A stretch of DNA of 64,000 bases. Source: Natrinema salaciae. Its GTDB lineage: Archaea > Halobacteriota > Halobacteria > Halobacteriales > Natrialbaceae. The position numbers and the translations under genes are program-made. The stretch lies in the NCBI RefSeq assembly GCF_900110865.1, contig NZ_FOFD01000007.1:1-64000 (forward strand). The letters are read 5' to 3'. Positions 16,408 to 23,757 of this stretch are shown in pieces (within the stretch, counting starts at the first letter, position 1; every line of letters begins with the position of its first letter). The notes below the pieces were generated by a model. That model was given only the letters and a program-made list of their open reading frames with translations. It had not been told where the DNA came from and did not search any database.

Positions 16408-16929
16408 CTACGGCATTTCGTGAACCGTCAGTTCGACGTCCCGTGGGCGGCCTTCGATGTCCGAGACCAGCCGCTCGACGACGGTCCGAGCCTCGCCGAG
16501 CAGTTTGGGTTCGACCTTCGAGACGACCCAGTCCAGCGAGACGAACCGCGGGAGCGAGATGGCGTTCTCGTCGGCCGAATGCGGATCGTATCTGGCCTCG
16601 AAGTAGATCCGACTCGCCGTCTCTTCGTCCGGCGGTGCCGACTCCGGTTCGGGTTGGACGCGCCACTCGCCGCGGGCGTCGAGGTCGTTGACCAGTTGCC
16701 AGGCGAGCGACTCGGGCGGCGTGATATCGGTCACCCTCGAGCGAGCGGTGTAGCTGAGCTTCCACCACGCTAACTCGAGGTCGTAAACGGAGCCGATCCC
16801 GCCGTTCCCGTTCACGTGGACCGCCTTCAGGTGGTCCGTGTACCGCGGGTAGTCGGTGAACGACCGCACGTACGGGAAAACCTCCTCGGGCGACCGATAG
16901 GCGAGCGTACTGAGGAGAATTCTGTCCAC
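16408..16929 (-). CDS. SRPBCC (START-like) ligand-binding protein
   Basis: 173 aa from GTG 16929 (VDRILLSTLAYRSPEEVFPY). The pattern of an N-terminal strand, a helix VFPYVRSFTDYPRYTDHLKAV, a curved sheet (GIGSVYDLELAWWKLSYTAR, SRVTDITPPESLAWQL) and a long C-terminal helix is that of the SRPBCC/polyketide-cyclase superfamily. A hydrophobic cavity binding a lipid or cofactor is expected. Divergent from the IucA/IucC gene, with two 14-bp direct repeats between them. Confidence 0.75.
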   Translation of the reverse strand: MDRILLSTLAYRSPEEVFPYVRSFTDYPRYTDHLKAVHVNGNGGIGSVYDLELAWWKLSYTARSRVTDITPPESLAWQLVNDLDARGEWRVQPEPESAPPDEETASRIYFEARYDPHSADENAISLPRFVSLDWVVSKVEPKLLGEARTVVERLVSDIEGRPRDVELTVHEMP

Positions 16930-17011
16930 GCCGGCCGTACGACGGGTTCGAAAGTAAGGATTGCCATACTGTCGACCCGCGGCCGCGCTCGCACCGGTCG
17001 GATACCCCCCA

Positions 17012-17047
17012 CCAGTCAACACGGCACCCCCAGCCAGTTAACACGGC
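17012..17047. promoter_or_regulatory. 14-bp direct repeats between divergent genes
   Basis: CCAGTCAACACGGC at 17012-17025 and CCAGTTAACACGGC at 17034-17047 differ at one base and are 22 bp apart, two helical turns, so a protein could bind both on one face of the DNA. The second copy ends 34 nt before ATG 17082 of the siderophore synthetase gene. Confidence 0.45.
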
Positions 17048-17081
17048 TCACGTCGAAGCACTGGACACGAATTTCACACGC

Positions 17082-19208
17082 ATGAACGGGACGAACCGAC
17101 GGGATCGCGGCCGCGTGTTCCTCGCCACCGCTGCGGAACGAGACGCGTTCGGTGCCGCGACCCGGTACTCGTCGACGCACGATCTCTCGACGCCGCCCGA
17201 GACGGCCTATCTCGAGGCGATCGAGGGCGCTCGCCGCGAGATCCGTCACCGGTTCGTCCGCGGGGTGCTGCGCGGCGATCCGGCGGAACTCCCCGCCGGT
17301 CGATTCGTGACGCTCGGACCGCAGACGTCCCCGACGGTGCCGGACGAGCCGCGGCCGCTCTCGGCGCTCGACGGCGAGCGGTTGCGGTCGATCGTCGACC
17401 CGAGCCCGGACGAGCGTCGGCGACTCGCGCTCGTTCCGCTCCCCGCCTCGGAGAGCATCCTGATCGCCGAGATCGCGGCGCGACACGGCTACGATCGGTT
17501 CCGACTGGTCGGGCCGGTTCGCCGCTGGTCGGCGGGCGACCCGGCCCGTCCCTCGGCCGACCGGATCTCACATCCGGTCGATCTCGTCCCGGTACTCGAG
17601 CGCGAGGGCGCGTTCAGCGACGCCGAGCAGGCCGGACGGGTCCGCGCCGAAGTGGCCGAGAGCGTCGCCAATCTCGCGCTCGCGCGACTCGCCGCGGCCG
17701 TGCACGCGAGAACGGACGGCGACGGCACCGAATCGCCTCTCGAGGCCGTCGCGAACGGAATGCCGGCCGCCGACGACGCCACCTCGTTCGAACGGATCGT
17801 CACCGAGGGCCACCCCTTCCATCCCGGCGGAAAGATCCGCCGCGGGATGACCCCCGCCGAGGGGCTCGCGTACGCGCCAGAGTTCACCGACCGGCTCTCC
17901 CTCCGGTTCGTCGCGATCGACCGCGAGTACGCCCTCGAGACGTGCGCAGCCGGGTCGGATTCCCTGACAGAACGGCTGTTCGCGACGTTCGACGGACTCG
18001 AGGGCGCGCTCGCGCGGGCGCTGCCTCCGGGGCGCGCTCCCGGCGAGTACGCCGTCGTTCCCGTCCATCCGATCCAGTATCACCGCACGATACCGGACCG
18101 ATACGCCGACCGGTGTGCCGACGGCCGCGTCGTTCCGATCGCCGAGTACGCGCAGCCGGCGACGCCGCAGCTGAACCTTCGGACGGTGGTGCCGTACGAC
18201 ACCGAGCGAACTCGAGACGGGCCGCTCCCGCACTGCAAGCTGGCGATCCCGGTCCAGACGACGAACGTCGTCCGGACGCTATCCCCCCACGCCGTGGCGA
18301 ACGGCCCGCGAGTGACCGACGTCGTGCGAGCGATCGCCGAACGCGAGTCGTTCGAGACGCTGGGACTGCTGGCGGAACCCGCGGCGACCTGCTACGACCC
18401 GCCCGGCGGGCCCCACCCGAGCGGCGAGAAATACGACGACGCTCGCCACCTCTCCGGTCTGCTGCGGACGCCGCCGGCGGCCCATCCGCTCGTTACGGAC
18501 GGGACCGTTCCGGTCGTCGCCTCGAGTCTCGTCGCCGACTCGCCGGCGAGCGGACGGCCGCTCGTCTGCGACCTGCTCGAGCGGTATCGCGCCGAAACGG
18601 ACGAACCGAGCACCGCGGACGCGGCAGTCGCGTTCGTCGCGGCGTACGCCGGCGTCGTCGTCCCCGACCAGCTCCGACTGCTCTCCGCGTACGGGATCGC
18701 CCTCGAGAGCCACCTCCAGAACAGTCTGATCGTTTTCGACGGCGCGCGTCCGGTCGCGACGCTGGTTCGCGATCTCGGCGGCATCCGGGTCCACGGCGGC
18801 CGGCTCGCGGATCGCGGCCGTTCGCTCGAGCCGTATCCGGAGTCGGACCTGGACGCCGACGGCGAGGCGGACTGCCACCGGAAGCTGTACTACGCGCTCT
18901 TCCAGAACCACCTCGCGGAGCTGGTCGCGACGATCTGCCGCGAGCGCGGGGCCGACGAGCGGGTCTGCTGGGCCCGGATCCGCGAGCAGTGCGATCGAGC
19001 GTTCGAGCGGCTTCGGGCCGACGGGTCGGTTCCCGACGACCGGATTCGACGCGACGAACGAGCGCTGTTCGCGGAGCCGACGGTCCACAAGGCGCTGACG
19101 GCGATGCGACTGCGGGGCAAGCGTCACGCGTACGAGACGAGCGCGGTATCGAACCCGCTCGTCCCGGCGGGACGCGAGCCGATCCACGCCCCCGAAACGG
19201 ACCGGTAA
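17082..19208 (+). CDS. IucA/IucC-family (NIS) siderophore synthetase
   Basis: 708 aa. The adenylation core is recognisable: EGHPFHPGGKIRRGMTPAEG (about residues 244-263) is the conserved ATP-binding His/Lys/Arg loop; VPVHPIQYHRTIPDRY and LRTVVPYD follow; SHLQNSLIVFDGARP and LVRDLGGIRVHG form the catalytic C-terminal block. These ligases join a carboxylate such as citrate to an amine or hydroxylamine through an acyl-adenylate. No partner synthetase, hydroxylase, decarboxylase or siderophore exporter lies nearby, so its product cannot be deduced. It is divergent from the SRPBCC gene. Confidence 0.88.
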   Translation: MNGTNRRDRGRVFLATAAERDAFGAATRYSSTHDLSTPPETAYLEAIEGARREIRHRFVRGVLRGDPAELPAGRFVTLGPQTSPTVPDEPRPLSALDGERLRSIVDPSPDERRRLALVPLPASESILIAEIAARHGYDRFRLVGPVRRWSAGDPARPSADRISHPVDLVPVLEREGAFSDAEQAGRVRAEVAESVANLALARLAAAVHARTDGDGTESPLEAVANGMPAADDATSFERIVTEGHPFHPGGKIRRGMTPAEGLAYAPEFTDRLSLRFVAIDREYALETCAAGSDSLTERLFATFDGLEGALARALPPGRAPGEYAVVPVHPIQYHRTIPDRYADRCADGRVVPIAEYAQPATPQLNLRTVVPYDTERTRDGPLPHCKLAIPVQTTNVVRTLSPHAVANGPRVTDVVRAIAERESFETLGLLAEPAATCYDPPGGPHPSGEKYDDARHLSGLLRTPPAAHPLVTDGTVPVVASSLVADSPASGRPLVCDLLERYRAETDEPSTADAAVAFVAAYAGVVVPDQLRLLSAYGIALESHLQNSLIVFDGARPVATLVRDLGGIRVHGGRLADRGRSLEPYPESDLDADGEADCHRKLYYALFQNHLAELVATICRERGADERVCWARIREQCDRAFERLRADGSVPDDRIRRDERALFAEPTVHKALTAMRLRGKRHAYETSAVSNPLVPAGREPIHAPETDR

Positions 19209-19310
19209 TCGACTCGCCCGTCGGGTTCGCCCGCGTGACCGCTCGAACGGCGGCTCCGAACCGGTCGCGTACGGCAACCTTCTATACTCGCGGCGGGCAA
19301 CCAACGGTCG

Positions 19311-20048
19311 ATGCGAGACCTCTGTATCGTGGGCGGGGGCGTCGCCGGCCTCGCCGCAGCGATCTTCACCGCCCGCGCGGGACTGGACACCCTCGTCGTC
19401 GACGGGGGCGAATCGATCCTCGCGCGCAACGCCAGCCTCGAGAACTACCCCGGCTTCCCGGACGGCGTCGACGCCCGCCAGTACCTGCAGTTGACCCGCG
19501 AACAGGCCCGAAACGCGGGTGCCGAGTTCGAACTCGGGCGCGTGACCCGCGCCGAACCGGTCACCGAAGCGGCGCTCGAGGAGGGGTTCGTCCTCGAGAC
19601 CGAGGGCGGCGAGCCGCTCGAAGCCCGGCGGGTGATCGCGGCCTCGTGGCCGAACAGCGACTACCTCGAGCCGCTGGACGTCGGCCGCATGCAGCGCGGC
19701 AACAAGCATTTCGTGAGCGTCGACGAGGGCGGGCGGACGGCCGTCGACGGCGTCTACGCCGCAGGCCGAATCGCGGACGAACCCCATCAGACGGTGGTCG
19801 CGGCGGGCCACGGAGCGAAGGTCGCTCTCGCGGTCGTATACGACTCCGAGGTCCCCTTCTACCAGGACTGGATCGTCCCCGAGGGCTACTTCACCGGTCG
19901 CGACCGCGACGTCCCACCCGGCTGTGCGGAGATCGACGCGGAAGAGCGCCGCGAGCGCGACGAGAAGGCGCGGGCGCGGCTGCTCGAGGCGTTCGCGGAC
20001 CCGCTCGACGAGGAGCCGACGATGCACCCGAGCGTCGAGCGGGACTGA
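19311..20048 (+). CDS. Thioredoxin-reductase-like flavoprotein without CxxC
   Basis: 245 aa. FAD-binding MRDLCIVGGGVAGLAAAIFT at the start, LENYPGFPDGVDARQYLQL in the position typical of thioredoxin reductases, and the closing VDGVYAAGRIADEPHQTVVA that contacts FAD. The NADPH domain and its redox-active CxxC are missing; the protein goes from the first FAD half almost straight to the last. A charged C-terminal tail (about residues 205-245) is added. It likely uses FAD for some other oxidation or is non-catalytic. Gap to the synthetase gene is 102 bp. Confidence 0.75.
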   Translation: MRDLCIVGGGVAGLAAAIFTARAGLDTLVVDGGESILARNASLENYPGFPDGVDARQYLQLTREQARNAGAEFELGRVTRAEPVTEAALEEGFVLETEGGEPLEARRVIAASWPNSDYLEPLDVGRMQRGNKHFVSVDEGGRTAVDGVYAAGRIADEPHQTVVAAGHGAKVALAVVYDSEVPFYQDWIVPEGYFTGRDRDVPPGCAEIDAEERRERDEKARARLLEAFADPLDEEPTMHPSVERD

Positions 20049-20102
20049 GGCCGGGGAAAATCGACCGTATCCTTTTGTCGAACGCGCGCGTCGAGTCGGC
20101 CG

Positions 20103-20837
20103 ATGGAGGTCGCCATACTCACCGTCGGCGACGAGGTACTCGCCGGAGATATCGCGAACGCGAACGCGCAGTGGCTCGCGACCCGGCTGACCGAGAGCGG
20201 CGCGACCGTCGATCGAATCCTGACGATCCCGGACGACGGCGACCGCATCGCGGCGACGATCCGTGAGTGGACGACCGCCGTCGATGCCACGGTCGTGACC
20301 GGCGGGCTCGGCGGGACCCACGACGACGTCACCGCCGACGCGCTCGCGGACGCGTTCGACCGCGACCTGACCGTCGACGAGTCCGTCCGTCGGGACGTCC
20401 TCGAGACGGTGGCGGAGTACCGCGATCTCGACCCGGAGACGGTTACGGCCGACGAACTGAATTTCGACGTCGACGCCTGGGCGGCGCTGCCGGCGGGGAG
20501 CCGACCGGTGCGCAACCCCGAAGGGCTCTGTCCCGGCTGCGTCCTCGAGAACGTGTACGCGTTCCCGGGCGTGCCGGCGGAGATGCAGGCGCTGTTCGAG
20601 CGGGTCGCTGCCGAGTTCAGCGGCGATGCGGTCTCGCGAACGGCGTACACGCCCCAGCCGGAGGGATCGATGGCCGAGGCTATCGACGGCGTGCGCGAGC
20701 GATTCGACGTGACCGTCGGCAGCTATCCGGCCACGGAGCGCCGAAACCGGCTGAAGGTGACCGGCACCGACCCCGAGACCGTCGATCGGGCCCTCGAGTG
20801 GCTCGCCGAGCGGGTCGACCTCGACACGAGCGAGTGA
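20103..20837 (+). CDS. CinA/MoaB-type molybdopterin-binding-domain protein
   Basis: 244 aa. The N-terminal MoCF-biosynthesis fold is clear: MEVAILTVGDEVLAGDIANA, then VVTGGLGGTHDDVTADALAD, the GGxGxTxDD motif in slightly altered form, and the FPGVPAEMQALFE stretch. A C-terminal ferredoxin-like part follows (GSMAEAIDGVRERFDV). In bacteria CinA is a nucleotide pyrophosphatase/NMN deamidase; this protein has only the N-terminal domain, as usual in archaea, so pyrophosphatase activity on a dinucleotide is the best inference. Confidence 0.82.
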   Translation: MEVAILTVGDEVLAGDIANANAQWLATRLTESGATVDRILTIPDDGDRIAATIREWTTAVDATVVTGGLGGTHDDVTADALADAFDRDLTVDESVRRDVLETVAEYRDLDPETVTADELNFDVDAWAALPAGSRPVRNPEGLCPGCVLENVYAFPGVPAEMQALFERVAAEFSGDAVSRTAYTPQPEGSMAEAIDGVRERFDVTVGSYPATERRNRLKVTGTDPETVDRALEWLAERVDLDTSE

Positions 20838-20901
20838 GAGCGGCCGACCCGTGGCGACGCCTCGCTACGCTTAACACGCCCCGGGAGGGAATGGCAGACG
20901 A

Positions 20902-22074
20902 ATGCTCGAGGGAGTCAACGTCGCGCTCGGCGTGACGGGGTCGATCGCGGCCGTCAAGACGGTCGAACTGGCCCACGAACTGCGACGACAGGGAGCGACG
21001 GTACGCGGTGTGATGACGGACAGCGCGCGGGGAATCGTCCATCCGTGGGCCGTCGAGTTCGCCACCGAGAACGAGGTCGTCACCGAGATTACGGGCAGCG
21101 TCGAGCACGTCGATCTCTGCGGGTACGACGGGTGGGCCGACGTCTTCCTCGTCGCACCGGCGACCGCGAACACCGTCGGCAAGATCGCCGGTGCCGTCGA
21201 CGACACGCCCGTGACCACGTGCGCGACGACCGCACTCGGTGCGGATACGCCGCTCGTGATCGCGCCCGCGATGCACGAACCGATGTACGACCATCCTGGC
21301 GTGCTCGAGGCCATCGAGACCGTCGAGGGCTGGGGGGTCGACTTCGTCGAGCCGCGAATCGAGGAGGGGAAAGCCAAGATCGCGAGCGAGGAGGCGATCG
21401 TCTGTGACGTGGCCCGCGCGGCCGGCGACCGGCCCCTCGAGGGAGACCGCATCGTGGTCACCAGCGGCGCGACCAGCGAGCCGATCGATCCCGTTCGCGT
21501 CATCACGAACCGATCCTCGGGCAAGATGGGACGGGCCGTCGCGAAGGCCTGCTACGTCCGCGGGGCGGACGTGACCCTCGTCCACGACGGTCCCGACGTT
21601 CCCTACGCGGAGACGCGCCACGTCGAGAGCGCTCGAGAGATGATCGCGAGCGCGCGTGAAGCGTGTGCGGACGCCGACGCGCTCGTCTCGGCGGCCGCGA
21701 TCGGGGACTACACCGTCGACGCGAGCGACGAGAAGATCCGCTCGGGCCGTGAACTCACGCTCGAACTCGAGCCGACGCCGAAGCTCATCGACGAGATGCG
21801 GTCCCAGTACCCCGAACTGGCGATAGTCGGCTTCAAGACCGAAACCTCGGGCGACGAAGACGCGATGATCGAACAGGCCAGGCGGACGCTCGAGCGGGCG
21901 AATCTCGCCTTCGTCGTCGCCAACGACGCGAGCGTGATGGGTGCGGAGACGACGACCGCGCTGCTGGTCCACGCGAGCGATGCCGCTCGCTACGAGGGGA
22001 CGAAGGCGGGGCTGGGTGGCGAGATCGCCGACTCGATCGCGACGGTACTCGGCTCCGACCGAGCGGCCAAGTGA
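20902..22074 (+). CDS. coaBC: Bifunctional phosphopantothenoylcysteine synthetase/decarboxylase
   Basis: 390 aa. The CoaC half opens LGVTGSIAAVKTVEL, with LVAPATANTVGKIAGAVDD and IAPAMHEPMYDHP as FMN and active-site blocks; the CoaB half begins near residue 185 with VVTSGATSEPIDPVR and NRSSGKMGRAVAKA, then SAAAIGDYTVD and the catalytic-type Lys in DEKIRSG. It adds cysteine to 4'-phosphopantothenate and decarboxylates the product, two steps of coenzyme A synthesis. It starts 64 bp after the CinA-like gene, so co-transcription is possible. Confidence 0.95.
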   Translation: MLEGVNVALGVTGSIAAVKTVELAHELRRQGATVRGVMTDSARGIVHPWAVEFATENEVVTEITGSVEHVDLCGYDGWADVFLVAPATANTVGKIAGAVDDTPVTTCATTALGADTPLVIAPAMHEPMYDHPGVLEAIETVEGWGVDFVEPRIEEGKAKIASEEAIVCDVARAAGDRPLEGDRIVVTSGATSEPIDPVRVITNRSSGKMGRAVAKACYVRGADVTLVHDGPDVPYAETRHVESAREMIASAREACADADALVSAAAIGDYTVDASDEKIRSGRELTLELEPTPKLIDEMRSQYPELAIVGFKTETSGDEDAMIEQARRTLERANLAFVVANDASVMGAETTTALLVHASDAARYEGTKAGLGGEIADSIATVLGSDRAAK

Positions 22075-22201
22075 TCGAGCGGTGAGTTCGTCAGGACAGT
22101 TATATGGGTGGGGTTCATCCGACCGAAGTGATGGGTGCACGACTGGATCTGACAGCAAACAAACGACCGGAATCGGCCGGTAAGTCGGGGTGATCACTGT
22201 G

Positions 22202-22879
22202 GTGCAACGACAGCGTACCGCGGATCGGACCGCGAGGGACGAGACCGACGCGACCGCGGCGACTGCCGACGACGACAGCAACGACAGCAACGACGGCGAC
22301 GACGGCAACGACGGCGACGACGATACCGAGGAACAGCTCACCAAGGGCGAGATATTCGAGGTGCTGCGGAATCAACGACGGCGCTACGTCCTCCAGTATC
22401 TCAAACAGGACGACCGGCCCGTCGAACTCGGCGACCTCGCCCAGCAATTGGCCGCCTGGGAGTACGACACGACCCTCGAGGGCGTCACCCCCGCACAGCG
22501 AAAGCGGGTCTATACGACGCTCCAGCAGACGCACCTGCCGAAGATGGACACGACCGGCATCCTCCGGTTCGACTCCGATCGAGGCGTCATCGAGCCGACC
22601 GACCGGACGCGGGACATCAGCGTCTACCTCGAGATCGTCCCCGGCCGGGAGTTCGCGTGGCGGGAACTCTACCTCTCGCTGGGCGCGATCAGTTGCGCAC
22701 TGGTCGCCGCGCTGTGGCTCGAGATCTATCCGTTGACGTTCCTGTCGAACCTGACGTGGACTGCAGCCATCGCCGTCACGTTCACGGTAACTGCGGCCGT
22801 CCACATCTATCACGAGCGAAACATGCGCCTCGGCCACGGGGACCAACCGCCCGAACTCAGCTACAGCGCCGACGAGTAA
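22202..22879 (+). CDS. Winged-helix protein with two membrane spans (DUF7344-like)
   Basis: 225 aa. GTG 22202 is favoured because GGTGATC, an excellent ribosome-binding site, ends 7 nt before it; other GTGs at 22190 and 22199 are possible. An Asp/Asn/Gly-rich acidic segment (about residues 15-45) precedes the winged helix (EIFEVLRNQRRRYVLQYLKQ, then RKRVYTTLQQTHLPKMDTTG), the DUF7344 pattern. Two hydrophobic spans at about 160-195 anchor it, followed by HIYHERNMRLGHGDQ. A membrane-bound transcription regulator is likely. Confidence 0.75.
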   Translation: MQRQRTADRTARDETDATAATADDDSNDSNDGDDGNDGDDDTEEQLTKGEIFEVLRNQRRRYVLQYLKQDDRPVELGDLAQQLAAWEYDTTLEGVTPAQRKRVYTTLQQTHLPKMDTTGILRFDSDRGVIEPTDRTRDISVYLEIVPGREFAWRELYLSLGAISCALVAALWLEIYPLTFLSNLTWTAAIAVTFTVTAAVHIYHERNMRLGHGDQPPELSYSADE

Positions 22880-23005
22880 CTGCGGACGGTCCGCCCGATC
22901 GATCGAATCGTCGTCGCTCACTCGCCCGCGGATGTGCCTCGTTCCCATTCCGCTCCGGTTCGACCGTACCGTCAACTTTTACTCCGCTACCCTCCGACCC
23001 ACGAC

Positions 23006-23575
23006 ATGGATCAGTTGAAGCAGTCGCTCCTCGAGGCCCCGATCATCGAGAAGAACGGCTATCATTACTTCGTTCACCCTATTAGCGACGGGGTTCCGAA
23101 ACTCGATCCCACCCTCTTGCGCGAGATCGTCATCCGAATCATCCGGAAGGCCAAGCTACAGGAGGTCGACCGAATCGTCACGCCCGCGGCGATGGGTATC
23201 CACATCTCCACCGCCGTCTCGCTGATGACCGACATCCCGCTGACGGTCATCCGCAAGCGCCAGTACGGCCTCGACGACGAGGTTGCCATCTCCCAGAAGA
23301 CGGGGTACTCGGAAAACGAGATGTACATCAACGACGTCCGCGAGGGCGAGCGCGTGCTCGTGCTCGACGACGTCCTCTCGACGGGCGGGACGCTCGCGTC
23401 GGTCCTCACGGCGCTCGACGAGATCGGCGCAGTGGTCGTCGACACGGTCGCGGTCATCAAGAAGGTCGGCGGCGAAAACAAGGTCGACGACGCGGGCTAC
23501 GACGTCAAGACGCTGATCAACGTCGACGTCGTCGACGGCGAGGTCGTCATCGTCGACGAAGACGGCGACAACTGA
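23006..23575 (+). CDS. hpt: Hypoxanthine/guanine phosphoribosyltransferase
   Basis: 189 aa from ATG 23006 ([20 protein letters not shown]), the standard haloarchaeal length. The PRPP-binding motif [18 protein letters not shown] is complete, and [20 protein letters not shown] and [11 protein letters not shown] form the remaining active-site loops. It transfers ribose-5-phosphate from PRPP to a purine base for salvage. The in-frame extension upstream to 22934 has no family likeness. Confidence 0.92.
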   Translation: MDQLKQSLLEAPIIEKNGYHYFVHPISDGVPKLDPTLLREIVIRIIRKAKLQEVDRIVTPAAMGIHISTAVSLMTDIPLTVIRKRQYGLDDEVAISQKTGYSENEMYINDVREGERVLVLDDVLSTGGTLASVLTALDEIGAVVVDTVAVIKKVGGENKVDDAGYDVKTLINVDVVDGEVVIVDEDGDN

Positions 23576-23726
23576 CGCGTCTCGCGACGTCGCGTCAGCC
23601 CTCGGACTCGAGCGGATGCGCCGCCGGATGGAATTCACGTTCTTCCCCGTGAATGATCTTTTCTGTGCACTTGTGTAACAATCAATGCAATAAACGTCAA
23701 GCCCAACTCCATTCGTTGTCGACAAG

Positions 23727-23735
23727 TTTATATTA
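23727..23735 (+). promoter_or_regulatory. TATA-like promoter of the first Dpp locus
   Basis: TTTATATTA centred about 25 nt before ATG 23758 (about 20 nt before an in-frame ATG at 23752). Transcription would begin at or within a few bases of the start codon. Confidence 0.6.
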
Positions 23736-23757
23736 CCCGTCTCGGTAACCCATGCCT

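Noticed and set aside
16930-17022. N-terminal extension of the SRPBCC protein to ATG 17022
   Set aside because: The additional 31 residues are Gly/Arg-rich, overlap the direct repeats of the divergent promoter, and do not match the fold's first strand, which begins at GTG 16929.
17942-20321. Long open frames of 680-774 codons on both strands over the siderophore synthetase and the following flavoprotein
   Set aside because: Composition is dominated by Arg, Pro and Ala, no start fits a promoter, and they cross two well-recognised genes.
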